Shown one piece after another: positions 39,033 through 50,446 of a stretch of DNA of 64,000 bases. The position numbers and the translations under genes were made by a program. The DNA is taken from assembly GCF_008933115.1 (NCBI RefSeq), contig NZ_WBVO01000007.1, positions 1 to 64,000 on the forward strand, read 5' to 3'. The notes under the pieces were generated by a model, which had not been told where the DNA came from, did not search any database, and saw only the letters and a list, made by a program, of their open reading frames with translations. The stretch is from Phaeocystidibacter luteus. Its GTDB lineage: Bacteria > Bacteroidota > Bacteroidia > Flavobacteriales > Schleiferiaceae. Within the stretch, counting starts at the first letter, position 1. Each line of letters opens with the position of its first letter.

Positions 39033-40310
39033 ATGCTAAGAACTCTCCTCATAGTTGTAACCCTAGGGTTGCTCGCTTGTTCTCCGGACATTGACTCTCC
39101 AGCGCCATCAAGCGCTCAATTTGAACCATTATTCGATTCTGTTTGGGCCACATATGGCGACACGGACAGACAGTACGAAATTCATCTCTTCAATACTCCT
39201 CACGCTTATAATGGTAGGATTACCGTAGTTTCTAACTCTATATTGTTCGACGCACTTAATTCCATAACAACCTTATCGGGCGACGATGGACGAATCCTGC
39301 ATCAACATGAACTAATGACAATTAATTCTGAAATCGAAGGTGAACCACCAGTGACCAAACGTCAAGGCCGCTATCTAATGGCATCCACGTATAAAGGCTG
39401 GAACGGAATTGACCTAGAAACGGGAAAAGCCATTTGGTCAATCGAAAACTCGCACTTTTGGATGGACCGTGAGAACTCCAATAGGGCCGCGGTTCACAAC
39501 GGTGCCTTCTTTTATTTCAAAGAAAGTGCCTTAGATGAACTCAAGGACTGGGAAGTTTACTCGACTCCAGTCGATAGGTACGAACCTCGACTTGTCTTTT
39601 CTCCGACATCCATTCCTGAGATCTCACACCTATCCGTATATGTGAGAGGGTTAGCTATCGCAGCCAAACCGACAGGAGGTATAATGTGCGTTATATATGG
39701 ACGCGCACCGGTCGAGTGGAACACGTCATTCGTCTGTTTTATTGATGTTAAAACAGGTGAAGTAATGCATTATGAGGTATTCTCAGGCCGAATGGCTAGG
39801 GATCAAGAAGCACATGTAAGAAATGGCAGGATACTATTTCCACTGGAGTCGGAGATCAGAGCTTACAGTCTTTCAACCTTGGAGTTTGAATGGAGTCGAT
39901 ACATTAGTAGGTCTCTTCAAATTGAATTCATCCCAGTTGGAGATAATCTTATCATATATACCAGCGGAGCCTACAATGGAGCTATGGGAGTTTGGATGGA
40001 AATCGACGAGCAAAATGGAGCTATCGTACGAAGCACTAACTCGACAACTGACTACCTCATGGACGATTTCTATACGGTGGTAGATGAAAAGATATACTAT
40101 CCCAGCTCCTATTCTAAATGGTACTACTGGGATGCCGGCACAATGCGTCTTCAGATTTTCAACGCCAATACTTTCGAATTCGAGCTCACGCTTGAGCAAC
40201 AAGAGGAAATTGGCACCTTTCATGGTGGTATCACATACGACGAGGTCAATCGTACCCTTGTCGCTCAAAGAAGAAGAACTTTTCAGGCTTTGAAAATACC
40301 TGAAGAGTAG
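39033..40310 (+). CDS. PQQ-like beta-propeller lipoprotein
   Basis: This 425-residue lipoprotein starts at the ATG at 39033 with signal MLRTLLIVVTLGLLACSPD (lipidated Cys16). An upstream TTG at 39012 falls inside the promoter element. The mature part contains propeller-type repeats of the PQQ/YVTN kind, for example LSGDDGRILHQHE, IDLETGKAIWSIEN, IDVKTGEVMHYEV and LSTLEFEWSRYI. It has no known catalytic residues. It may bind other envelope proteins, but the role is unknown. It is transcribed alone, converging on gyrB. Confidence 0.8.
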   Translation: MLRTLLIVVTLGLLACSPDIDSPAPSSAQFEPLFDSVWATYGDTDRQYEIHLFNTPHAYNGRITVVSNSILFDALNSITTLSGDDGRILHQHELMTINSEIEGEPPVTKRQGRYLMASTYKGWNGIDLETGKAIWSIENSHFWMDRENSNRAAVHNGAFFYFKESALDELKDWEVYSTPVDRYEPRLVFSPTSIPEISHLSVYVRGLAIAAKPTGGIMCVIYGRAPVEWNTSFVCFIDVKTGEVMHYEVFSGRMARDQEAHVRNGRILFPLESEIRAYSLSTLEFEWSRYISRSLQIEFIPVGDNLIIYTSGAYNGAMGVWMEIDEQNGAIVRSTNSTTDYLMDDFYTVVDEKIYYPSSYSKWYYWDAGTMRLQIFNANTFEFELTLEQQEEIGTFHGGITYDEVNRTLVAQRRRTFQALKIPEE

Positions 40311-40319
40311 AACCAAACT

Positions 40320-40362
40320 AAAAAACCCCAACAATCGACCTCTCGGTGAATGTTGGGGTTTT
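40320..40362. terminator. Bidirectional terminator between the lipoprotein and gyrB
   Basis: AAACCCCAACA pairs with TGTTGGGGTTT around a 17-nt loop. The stem has a six-base T-run for the minus-strand gyrB transcript and four Ts for the plus-strand lipoprotein transcript. Confidence 0.85.
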
Positions 40363-40382
40363 ACTCAGCTTACCTTGTCGAC

Positions 40383-42338
<1,956 letters not shown>

Positions 42339-42358
42339 TTACTTAAAGGCGTAAAACA

Positions 42359-42366
42359 CAAAAATA
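42359..42366 (-). promoter_or_regulatory. -7 element of gyrB
   Basis: Minus-strand TATTTTTG matches TANNTTTG. Predicted leader is about 30 nt. I see no clear -33 TTG at the usual distance. Confidence 0.4.
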
Positions 42367-42383
42367 ACCATTAGAATGAAGAA

Positions 42384-42400
42384 GAGGGGTCTAACCCCTC
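42384..42400 (-). terminator. Possible terminator after the outer-membrane barrel gene
   Basis: GAGGGGT pairs with ACCCCTC (7 bp, 3-nt loop), followed on the minus strand by TTCTTCATTCT. The tail is T-rich, not a pure T-run. It lies 80 nt past the barrel gene's stop. Confidence 0.4.
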
Positions 42401-42479
42401 TCCAAAATGCCGGTTTTTCAACATTTTTATCAACATTAAGCCATTTTAAGGCTTTTTGGTATATCCGATACCCTTTTGA

Positions 42480-44204
42480 TTAAAAACGGAACGCGAGGCC
42501 TAAAATAAACCGCGTTCCTTGTGCCGGGTATCCATACCACAGGTCATAGTCCTGGTTGAGTATGTTGTTGACACTCAGATAAGCACTGAGATAATCGTTG
42601 TATTTGTACTCTGTGTAGAACCTCCAATCGTAAAAGGTTGGCATGCTCGCATTCTCAACCTTTCCATTTGGCTCAAAAGCATCTCTTGGGCCCGTAACAA
42701 CAAAGTCTGTTTTGAGTGTGATTTTCTTCTTCCAAGTGTACGCCACATGCAAGCCGCCTTTGAAGTCTGGCATGTGATACGCTAGCAAGTCATTCTGTCG
42801 GTTATAGACGAAATAGGTCGCATCTCCTGACACCTCAATTCCACTTGGGTGATGGTACGTTAGTTCAACTCTTGGCGCCAAAACATCGAGGTCGGCATAC
42901 TCGATTCTCAAGTACGGATCGAAGCCCGTGCCCAAGTAGGCAGAGTCTCTTGTAAACAACGCTCTATCCGAATATCGGAAGTAGTCTGCCTGAAGGTTAT
43001 ACCCGAATCGGCGAGAGATTCTACCGCTCACGCCTAGATAAACTTTATTCGCTCCTGTTTCACGTATTTCCACACCTGGAGCGATATACGGGTTCATTTC
43101 ACTGATGCCAGCAAGACCGTTCAAGTCAACATCACCTGTCCAACCACCAAAGATGTTCAACACATTCTTAACCAATGGAAGCTCCGCTCGAATTTCAGGA
43201 TAGAAGTACAAACGAGAAGTGGCTGTATCACCATTTGTGAGCTCAGTTGAAGTGGCATTCTTGCCCACGTAGTTAATGTTCAGACCTACGGTAAAGTAGA
43301 TTCCATTCACTTCGTGACGGATGTACGGCTTAACTCGAACGGCATACGCATTCGTAGTAGCACTATCTGAGGCATAGTTGAGGTAGTCGAAACCTGTTCC
43401 CATGAAGATATCTATATCACCTGCAGGAATTGTCCAATCCGCCATTGCATTCACAAAGTGCTCCTGAGCAGAATATCTGTCGTGCAGGAAGTAATACCCT
43501 ACATCAACTCCGCGGAAGGCATCATTACCTCGATTCGTTATGCGCTCATAGCGAGTGTTAATACCGTATTTGTAGTAACGCTGACGTGTAGGGTCTGAAT
43601 CGGCGAGGGATTCATTCACATTCGGGATTTGCGGAATACCATAGTAACTCACATCTCTCAAATTGATATCGAGATCCCCTTTAAAGCGCCATCTCTGACC
43701 TACGTGTCCGATGCCCGCTCTGAGGGAGTTCTCCATCGTGAAGTTGTCGTTGAACACCACACGGTCGCGAAGTGCTCCCGTTTGCGTAGAGAAATGGTCA
43801 TACGCCAAACTCCACGTGAGCGAATTACTCCTAGAGTTGGCGAGTACAATTCCCACTTCTGGGGTAAAGAAGTTACCCATACCAACCTTGACCATATTCT
43901 CTGGGTAGCGTTCCAACTCTACTCTTTTGATCAATGCTGCTGGAATAGGATCGAGCTCTACGTCTGTTTCTACAATGCGTGGAGCAAAGTCGTAGTCAAC
44001 GTCAATCTTGTGTGTGGTAGTATCCTCAAAGTTTGGTTGGAAACTGAGCTTGCGCGCCTCCCGTACTTTTGCTTCGTAACGGTCAAACACGTTAATCTTC
44101 ACGTTACCAACACCATCTCCGTCGCCTTCACCTCCTTGAGCGAATGACTGGAGCCCGAACAACACTCCGAGTCCAAGCGTCAATAGAATCTTTGTACTTC
44201 TCAT
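42480..44204 (-). CDS. Outer-membrane beta-barrel protein, TonB-receptor-like
   Basis: This 574-residue exported protein has a signal peptide (to SFAQ) and a short Gly/Asp-rich linker. A region without a full plug domain (DFAPRIVETDVELDPIPAALIKR) comes next, then repeated amphipathic strands rich in aromatic residues. It ends in a C-terminal barrel strand with terminal Phe (GTRFILGLAFRF), the outer-membrane insertion signal. The phrase LSVNNILNQDYDLWYGYPAQG resembles the last strands of TonB-dependent receptors. The start overlaps the stop of the TPR gene by 4 nt (ATGA), which indicates joint function. The substrate or partner is unknown. Confidence 0.75.
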   Translation of the reverse strand: MRSTKILLTLGLGVLFGLQSFAQGGEGDGDGVGNVKINVFDRYEAKVREARKLSFQPNFEDTTTHKIDVDYDFAPRIVETDVELDPIPAALIKRVELERYPENMVKVGMGNFFTPEVGIVLANSRSNSLTWSLAYDHFSTQTGALRDRVVFNDNFTMENSLRAGIGHVGQRWRFKGDLDINLRDVSYYGIPQIPNVNESLADSDPTRQRYYKYGINTRYERITNRGNDAFRGVDVGYYFLHDRYSAQEHFVNAMADWTIPAGDIDIFMGTGFDYLNYASDSATTNAYAVRVKPYIRHEVNGIYFTVGLNINYVGKNATSTELTNGDTATSRLYFYPEIRAELPLVKNVLNIFGGWTGDVDLNGLAGISEMNPYIAPGVEIRETGANKVYLGVSGRISRRFGYNLQADYFRYSDRALFTRDSAYLGTGFDPYLRIEYADLDVLAPRVELTYHHPSGIEVSGDATYFVYNRQNDLLAYHMPDFKGGLHVAYTWKKKITLKTDFVVTGPRDAFEPNGKVENASMPTFYDWRFYTEYKYNDYLSAYLSVNNILNQDYDLWYGYPAQGTRFILGLAFRF

Positions 44205-47200
44205 TGTTCGTTCATTTCAGGTTGATTGCCCTCTTCTTGTCCACCGGTGTCCTCGTTTTGTCCACCTTCGTCTCCACCTTGTCCACCCGCATCTACCGGT
44301 ATGGAAATCTCAGTGGTATCTGCACCCGCGGCCTCTTGTGCTGCAACGGCTGTGTTGATTCTCTCTTTTAGACTTCTTGCCTGATTCACCACTTCTTCGC
44401 TGTAGTTCTGTTCAATAATGAAGTCTAGTGTATACTGTGCCTGGAAGATATCCTCCAGCTTCCAGTAGTTTTCGGCCATCAACAACAAAGAAGCATATCT
44501 CCATCGTGGATAATTCGGAAGATTGTCGACCATCCAAAAGATCTCTTCGTTGGACTCTTCATGCATCTCTTGGTCGAGGAAGAACTTGGCTATATGGAAG
44601 CTCGCCTCTGCTCGTGCTTCCCCTACTGAAGAATCTCTTACAGTGCGATAAACGCGTTGAGAAGGTTCGTAGCTACCGATCTTCCAAAGTCCTCGTGCCT
44701 GAATGAGCAAGGCCGAATTTTTCTCTTGTGGTGATAATCCGGGATCTTTTAGGGCAATCTCTGCAAAGTTCGAAGCTTGTTCCCATCTCTCGAGTTCAGC
44801 GGCCGCTTTCATACGACCAACGCTCGCGGATCGATAGCGCTCTGTACTCTCTGCAGATTGCACCACTTGGTTGTACGCTTCTAGCGCCTTCGCCCATTCG
44901 CTTTGCGCCATGGCGATATGACCGAGTTGCAACCAAGCTGTTTCGCTATAGTCGTTCACCGGACCGCTCACTACGCGCTCATAGGCCGCTTTTGCCGTTT
45001 GCTTGTCGCCATTGCCGAGTGAACACTCCGCGAGCAAGAAGTTGGCCTTCACTTGGAATACTCCATCTGGGAAGCGCTGCAAATACGTTTGGAATGCGGG
45101 TATAGCCTGATTACAGTCACCTAAACCGTATTTTTCATAAGCCGAGAGGTAGACCGTACTGTCAAGCGATGCGCGTTGTACGTCCGCGAAATCGATGCTT
45201 TCAACCCAATCCACATAATCGTCGATTCTACCTGCTTTGTCGTAAACCAAACGAGCAAAGCTGATGGCTTCACGCGCCTCGTCCGTGCTCGGATACTCTT
45301 CAACAAGCTTATTTAACGACGCTATAGAAGCATCGTAGTTTCGCATGTTTCTTTGAATGATTCCGATTTGAAGAAGCGCTCTTCTGGATTGTACGCTGTT
45401 TGGATAATCACTTCGGAATTGGGTAAATACGGAAAGAGCTTCGTCGTACTTATTCATTCGCAACAACTCCGACCCCAGTTCATATTTTGCATCTGCTGCG
45501 AGTGTAGACGAAGGGTAGCGGGTAGTAAGCGCGCGAAGCTCTGCAACCTTTTGATCTTCTTTTCCACTCAACCCAAACGAAAGTGCACGTTGGAATGAGG
45601 CGTAATCCGACTCTCTTCCGTTCGCGTCAATATACCCCCCGTAATACGGAACAGCTTGAGCGTACTTGCCTTGCATGAAGTAAGAATCGGCAAGACGAAG
45701 CGTTGCGTCTTGCTTTCTCGACATATCCGCTCTGCGGTTATCTACAAACAGGCGAAAAGTGGTAGCCGCTTGGTTGTAATTTTCCATCATGAAGTGACAG
45801 TAGCCTACGTTGTATTGGGAAATCGGGAACTCCGACATGTTGTACGCTCCCGACTGATTTTGAAAAGTTTGGAACTCTTCTAATGCCGATGAATAGTCCT
45901 TTCTTCTGTAGTGAATCTCTCCTAACCAGAAATGCGCCTGCGCTTTCGTAGCTGCATTGATTGGATACCTCAAACTATTTGTAAAAGCTTGAGTTGCACC
46001 TCCCCAATTGAGTGCATTGTACAACTCTACACCTCGGTAGTATGAAACTTTTTGGTAGGCCTCCCTCATCACAGCTGAACCCAAACCTGTCGCTTCAATT
46101 GCTTCAAGCGCTCTCGCGTAATCTTTAGTGGTGATGTACAAGTTGGCCAGGAGTTCGTTCACTTCTGTAATGTGTTCAGACTCTGGATAGCTCGACTTGA
46201 AATTCGTCAGCGCTTCAATCGCATTGTCAAATGGATTAGCCAACTCGTAGGACAGCTTCACATAGTTGAAGTGCGCTTCTTCTTTAATAGCTTCCTCTCC
46301 TGGTGCCTCCATGGTCGCCTTGAAGGCAGACAATGCGGCATTCTTATCTCCGGCCTTGAGGTAACAGTCAGCTAACAAGTAAAATGCGGGCTGAGCGAGT
46401 GCTCTGTTATTTGCCGTCACTTTATTCAAGTGTTCAAGCGCAGCCGAAAACTGTCCATCTGCGTGATATGCAACACCTAATTGATAGTGCTCTTTTTGTG
46501 TCATTCTACCGCCTCTTTCTCGGTAGAGCTGCAAATACGGAAGAGACTCCGCGTAGCGCTTTTGGCGGAAGTAGGCTTGCCCGACAAGCTTCGCGATTTC
46601 CGCACTTCGTGTGGGAGTCGCATTGTCTAGCAGCTTATTCGCTACTTCGTAGAGCTTGTCGTAATCTCCAGTTTGATAATAAATCTGAGCTAAGTAATAG
46701 GGCACCATTGGTCCAAAAGCTGGATCTTCTTGAAGAGCTTCGAACTCACGAAGTGCGGTTACATAGTTGCTATCGTTGTAGTTGAGGTGAGCGTAGTAGT
46801 ATTTCGCTGAAGGCGCAAGTGACGAGCTACCATCTTTAATCTCACGGAATGCCGCCTTAGCCTCGGCAGGCTCCTCCTCCATAAAGTGGCAATACCCCTT
46901 CTTGAAATAGTAGGTCGCCTTATCGTTATCGCGCATCTCGCGCACATCCATTTCATTGAGCCACTCAAGTGCGTCGTCGTATCTTCTTCTATTGAAAAGG
47001 AAATCTGCTGTTTGCCAAAGGGCATCGTAGCGATAACTGCTGGTGGGATGCTCTGCGAGGAAATCGCGTACGCGATCCTGTGCGTCGCGGTTCATCAAGT
47101 GCACAGCACACATAGCGCGGTAATAATCGGATTTCTCTACGACATCAATTTTGTCGTGAGGAGCGCGCTCTTTTACTTCATCAAAACGCTCAGCTGCTGC

Positions 47201-47338
47201 GGCAAACATTTGCTGATCATACAGCACCTTTCCATCATCGAATACCTTGTTCAGCGAGCGCTCCCAGTCAGTAAGCTGACCAAAAGCCAGGACATTTGCT
47301 AGCGCAACAAATGACAAGGTCCAACACAACTTTCTCAT
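44201..47338 (-). CDS. Large periplasmic TPR-repeat protein
   Basis: This is an exported protein of 1045 residues from the ATG at 47338 (MRKLCWTLSFVALANVLAFGQ signal peptide); ATGs at 47362 and 47377 are open alternatives. Almost the whole length is TPR repeats, for example YYQTGDYDKLYEVANKLL, HYRRKDYSSALEEF and LRMNKYDEALSVFTQFRSDYP. The end is a Gly/Gln/Glu-rich tail (GGQGGDEGGQ). It probably scaffolds an envelope complex. Its coupling to the barrel gene suggests the barrel is its outer-membrane partner. Similar long TPR proteins next to barrels occur widely in Bacteroidota without assigned function. The gene is divergent from ftsE. Confidence 0.85.
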   Translation of the reverse strand: MRKLCWTLSFVALANVLAFGQLTDWERSLNKVFDDGKVLYDQQMFAAAAERFDEVKERAPHDKIDVVEKSDYYRAMCAVHLMNRDAQDRVRDFLAEHPTSSYRYDALWQTADFLFNRRRYDDALEWLNEMDVREMRDNDKATYYFKKGYCHFMEEEPAEAKAAFREIKDGSSSLAPSAKYYYAHLNYNDSNYVTALREFEALQEDPAFGPMVPYYLAQIYYQTGDYDKLYEVANKLLDNATPTRSAEIAKLVGQAYFRQKRYAESLPYLQLYRERGGRMTQKEHYQLGVAYHADGQFSAALEHLNKVTANNRALAQPAFYLLADCYLKAGDKNAALSAFKATMEAPGEEAIKEEAHFNYVKLSYELANPFDNAIEALTNFKSSYPESEHITEVNELLANLYITTKDYARALEAIEATGLGSAVMREAYQKVSYYRGVELYNALNWGGATQAFTNSLRYPINAATKAQAHFWLGEIHYRRKDYSSALEEFQTFQNQSGAYNMSEFPISQYNVGYCHFMMENYNQAATTFRLFVDNRRADMSRKQDATLRLADSYFMQGKYAQAVPYYGGYIDANGRESDYASFQRALSFGLSGKEDQKVAELRALTTRYPSSTLAADAKYELGSELLRMNKYDEALSVFTQFRSDYPNSVQSRRALLQIGIIQRNMRNYDASIASLNKLVEEYPSTDEAREAISFARLVYDKAGRIDDYVDWVESIDFADVQRASLDSTVYLSAYEKYGLGDCNQAIPAFQTYLQRFPDGVFQVKANFLLAECSLGNGDKQTAKAAYERVVSGPVNDYSETAWLQLGHIAMAQSEWAKALEAYNQVVQSAESTERYRSASVGRMKAAAELERWEQASNFAEIALKDPGLSPQEKNSALLIQARGLWKIGSYEPSQRVYRTVRDSSVGEARAEASFHIAKFFLDQEMHEESNEEIFWMVDNLPNYPRWRYASLLLMAENYWKLEDIFQAQYTLDFIIEQNYSEEVVNQARSLKERINTAVAAQEAAGADTTEISIPVDAGGQGGDEGGQNEDTGGQEEGNQPEMNEQ

Positions 47339-47523
47339 TGAGACGGATTTGGGATTATTCATCAAAATTAGCCGCATTACTCGTTCGTTCTACCCAGGGG
47401 ATGAGCAGTTATTCAATATGAATTGTTAGCAGCTTTTCTCTCTCAATCCCAAACGGAATCCTTGGTAATATATTCCGATGAACATAAATTCGTTCCTTTG
47501 TCGTTACTCACTATTTCACACTC

Positions 47524-48210
47524 ATGAGCGATAAGCCCATTCTTTCCCTGCAAGACGCCAACATCCTTCAAGGAGACCACCTCGTACTTCACGATGTGAA
47601 TATCCATATCGAGGAGGGCCAATTCGTTTATCTTATTGGTCAAACTGGTTCTGGGAAATCTAGCTTACTCAAAACGCTGTACGGCGATTTACCGCTTAAG
47701 AAAGGCTCTGGGAGTATTGTTGGATATGACCTTCATCAACTCAAAGAAAAGGACATCCCCTATCTGAGACGAAAGATTGGTGTGGTGTTTCAAGATTTCC
47801 AGTTGCTCACCGACCGCACTGTTCACGAGAATCTTGTTTTCGTTTTGAAGGCAACGGGCTGGAAGGATAAAAAGAAGATTGAAAAGCGAATCAACGAGGT
47901 GCTGAGTAAGGTTGGAATGGCCACCAAAGGCCATAAAATGCCGCATCAAATTTCTGGAGGTGAGCAACAGCGCGTTGCCATTGCTAGAGCACTTTTGAAT
48001 GATCCAGAATTGATTCTTGCAGATGAGCCTACGGGTAATCTCGATCCGAGAACATCAGAAGAAATCATGATTCTCCTGAGTGAGATTTGCCAAAGTGGAC
48101 GCGCAATACTCATGGCAACGCACGACTATTCGCTCATCCTCAAATTCCCTTTCAACACTTGGAAGTGTGAGGATGGAAAAGTGGTTGAAACCGTTCAAAA
48201 CACCCTGTAA
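47524..48210 (+). CDS. ftsE: Cell-division ATP-binding protein FtsE
   Basis: This 228-residue ABC ATPase works with FtsX to control peptidoglycan hydrolases at the division site. Walker A is GQTGSGKS, the Q-loop is VVFQDFQLL, the signature is [15 protein letters not shown], and Walker B is [13 protein letters not shown], followed by H-loop THDY. Size and the [13 protein letters not shown] stretch fit FtsE better than other ABC ATPases. ftsX is not adjacent, which is usual in Bacteroidota. The next gene starts 2 nt after its stop. Confidence 0.9.
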   Translation: MSDKPILSLQDANILQGDHLVLHDVNIHIEEGQFVYLIGQTGSGKSSLLKTLYGDLPLKKGSGSIVGYDLHQLKEKDIPYLRRKIGVVFQDFQLLTDRTVHENLVFVLKATGWKDKKKIEKRINEVLSKVGMATKGHKMPHQISGGEQQRVAIARALLNDPELILADEPTGNLDPRTSEEIMILLSEICQSGRAILMATHDYSLILKFPFNTWKCEDGKVVETVQNTL

Positions 48211-48212
48211 CC

Positions 48213-49127
48213 GTGCTATCCATTCTCATCCCAAATTTTGATGAGAACGTCGATAAACTCGTGCGCGACCTTCATGTACAGGCGACCGATCTCGACACTC
48301 CCTTCGAAATTCTGATTTGTGATCAAGCTCAATCTAAAGAGAATTTTGAGGTGAACAACGCCTTGAACGAGCTTCCTGAAGTTGAATACTTCAAATGGTC
48401 AGAGCAACCCGGGCGCGCCGCAAACCGCAACCATCTAGCACGCAAGGCCAAAGGAGAATGGTACTTTTTCATCGATAGCGATGCAGAGTTGATTCATCCA
48501 TGGACATTGAGTCGATTTTGGAAAGCAAAGCATTCCGAGTCCGTAATCTGTGGTACGATGTATTATCGAGACGAAGACCCTGGCCCCAAGTATCGTCTAC
48601 GTTGGAAATACGGGCGGAATCGCGAAATGCGCTCCCCTATCGACCGAAGTAAGAATCCATACGCATCCTTTATCTCTTTTGCATTTTTGATAGGCTGCGA
48701 CAGCTTCGAAAAAGTCAAGTTTAACGAGAGCGTCGTTGAATATGGGCATGAAGACACGCTCTTCGGCAAGCATCTGAAATATGCCATGATACGACCAATG
48801 CATATTGATGCCGACATTCTCCACAACGGACTGATTTCAGCAGATGAATTCCTTGAGAAAGTGAGGCAGTCGGTGCGAAGTTTAGCCCTACTCACCGAGC
48901 TTGGTCATGTTGATGACGACTACCGTGTTTACAAGATTCAGCAATGGTTAGCTAAGCGCTACCTCGACTATGTGGTAGCGATAAAGTTTACTGTTCTTCG
49001 AGGATTGATAGAATACAACTTAAAGGGAAAGCACCCTTCTATCTTTTTGCTTGACATGTATAAATTGGGCTATTTCTGCACCTTGAGAAGAGGCGTGAGC
49101 AGATCGGCCAAAACCTTGCGCTCCTGA
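48213..49127 (+). CDS. Glycosyltransferase family 2
   Basis: This 304-residue GT-A-fold enzyme probably transfers a sugar to a surface glycan or lipid. It starts at a GTG two bases after the ftsE stop (VLSILIPNFDEN, the first beta strand). The metal/nucleotide DxD is in FFIDSDAELIH (about residues 85-95). A conserved late stretch reads VVEYGHEDTLFGKHL. No membrane segment is evident. Its last 58 nt overlap the 3' end of the convergent GT4 gene. Donor and acceptor are unknown. Confidence 0.88.
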   Translation: MLSILIPNFDENVDKLVRDLHVQATDLDTPFEILICDQAQSKENFEVNNALNELPEVEYFKWSEQPGRAANRNHLARKAKGEWYFFIDSDAELIHPWTLSRFWKAKHSESVICGTMYYRDEDPGPKYRLRWKYGRNREMRSPIDRSKNPYASFISFAFLIGCDSFEKVKFNESVVEYGHEDTLFGKHLKYAMIRPMHIDADILHNGLISADEFLEKVRQSVRSLALLTELGHVDDDYRVYKIQQWLAKRYLDYVVAIKFTVLRGLIEYNLKGKHPSIFLLDMYKLGYFCTLRRGVSRSAKTLRS

Positions 49128-50194
49128 GGCCAACTTAATTCAGCTTTTGCCCTAGCAATTCCCTTGTTGTATTGATCTGAAGGAGCATTCATCATCCTTT
49201 GCATGCCCTCGCGCAAGGCTTCTACGGAAGAAGAATTCACCGTGAGTCCAACCTCATAAGTTTCGACAATTCGCTTCACCTCAACCACTTGGGAGGTCAG
49301 CACCGGAATATCAGAATGCAAATAATCGAAAAGCTTGTTCGGCAAACTGTACATGTAGTTAATCGAAGTCGGTTTATCCAAACTCAGCCCCACATTTGCC
49401 ACTCGAGTGTAGGAAAGTAGACGAGCATAGGGCACTTTATCTACAAAAATGACCTTCTTCTCTATTCCAAGATCGACAACTTGACGCTTCAATCCTGGGA
49501 CTGCATCGCCATTCCCAACTATTAAAAGAACAGCTCCTTCTAAGGGCGCGATGGCCTCAAGAGCTTCCTCCATGCCTCGGTCTACATTGATTCCCGCTCC
49601 TTGATTTATGAAAATGAAGGCATCATCGGGAAGACCAAGATCTTGTCGACTGAGCTCTTCAATACTGTCGGGTCGTTTACCAATATTGCGAACCACCCCT
49701 GGCTCTTCACCGCCATAGGCATTGGCAAGAAGTCGTGCGATTGATTCATTCACCGTAATTCGAACTGCAGCCCTGTGATAGTACATGCGCTCTATCCATT
49801 TCCAGGTTTTCACCACGGTTGGGCGATCCTGAATTTCTGGAACGCCGGTAAAAAACTCGTGACTATCGTAGACAAAAGGGGTTCGTTTCAGGGAAGAGAC
49901 CAGCCCAACGGCAAGCAAAGTATCGAGGTCATTTGCTATAATCCCATCGTAGCGAGTCCACAACAAATGCCAGAACAAACGAAGATTATAAGCGGCATAA
50001 AAGAGAGCCCCTTTTCTAAAGAGAAGCTTGAAACGGCGCGTTTTATAGTCTGGATGGAAGGGTTGACTGTTGGGAAGTAGACGTCCGATAAATGTGACTT
50101 CGGCACCCATTTCTACTAAGACAGAGATGGTGCGTTGCACGCGTTGATCGGTGGAAAGGTCGTTTGTAACAGCAACGGCGATTCGGGGAGTCAT
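49070..50194 (-). CDS. Glycosyltransferase family 4 (GT-B fold)
   Basis: The start was placed at the ATG at 50194 (MTPRIAVAVTNDLSTDQRVQRT), the common opening of this family, giving 374 residues. The N-terminal Rossmann half includes ANDLDTLLAVGL and FVYDSHEFFT. The C-terminal half has INQGAGINVDRGMEEALEAI, then NVGLSLDKPTSINYMYSLPNKLFDYLHSDIP with the usual nucleotide-sugar-binding acidic and Asn/Lys residues. It is cytoplasmic or membrane-peripheral. It converges on the GT2 gene and overlaps its 3' end by 58 nt. The sugar is unknown. Confidence 0.9.
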   Translation of the reverse strand: MTPRIAVAVTNDLSTDQRVQRTISVLVEMGAEVTFIGRLLPNSQPFHPDYKTRRFKLLFRKGALFYAAYNLRLFWHLLWTRYDGIIANDLDTLLAVGLVSSLKRTPFVYDSHEFFTGVPEIQDRPTVVKTWKWIERMYYHRAAVRITVNESIARLLANAYGGEEPGVVRNIGKRPDSIEELSRQDLGLPDDAFIFINQGAGINVDRGMEEALEAIAPLEGAVLLIVGNGDAVPGLKRQVVDLGIEKKVIFVDKVPYARLLSYTRVANVGLSLDKPTSINYMYSLPNKLFDYLHSDIPVLTSQVVEVKRIVETYEVGLTVNSSSVEALREGMQRMMNAPSDQYNKGIARAKAELSWPQERKVLADLLTPLLKVQK

Positions 50195-50302
50195 AGGACA
50201 AAGAACGTAAAACCCGCGCCTTTCTGGCAAGTCAGGCAATTCTTACCGCATAATTCTCACCAATACAACATCTTGTAGCCGTAAAACCAACCTATACCCA
50301 AA

Positions 50303-50419
50303 ATGCTTGTATCAAGTGGAGACCCGTTGAGTATTGGTCTGAGCATCGCGATAGCCCTCATTTGTGTCGCGGTCATCACTTACCCCATTCTCACAAAGCG
50401 GTCGAAAAGCGAAAAGTGA
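50303..50419 (+). CDS. Possible 38-residue single-span membrane protein
   Basis: An open frame (ATG to TGA) encodes MLVSSGDPLSIGLSIAIALI and then CVAVITYPILTKRSKSEK: 38 residues, one hydrophobic span (about 10-30), a strongly basic C-terminus and no charged residue in the span. The balance is that of a small membrane protein with N-out topology. It sits 28 bp ahead of the queA start, with its stop 5 bp before the queA -7 element. No Shine-Dalgarno is expected in this group, so the start cannot be tested that way. I recognise no homologue. Confidence 0.45.
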   Translation: MLVSSGDPLSIGLSIAIALICVAVITYPILTKRSKSEK

Positions 50420-50423
50420 CACG

Positions 50424-50431
50424 TATCTTTG
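50424..50431 (+). promoter_or_regulatory. -7 element of queA
   Basis: TATCTTTG matches TANNTTTG. Transcription would start near 50436, about 11 nt before the queA ATG. I found no clear -33 TTG. Confidence 0.45.
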
Positions 50432-50446
50432 CGTGAAACTCTTCAC

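Noticed and set aside
47378-47523. Consensus promoter for ftsE
   Set aside because: The best candidate (TTCCTTTG) deviates at the conserved A of the -7 box, and the TTG upstream is 27 nt away.
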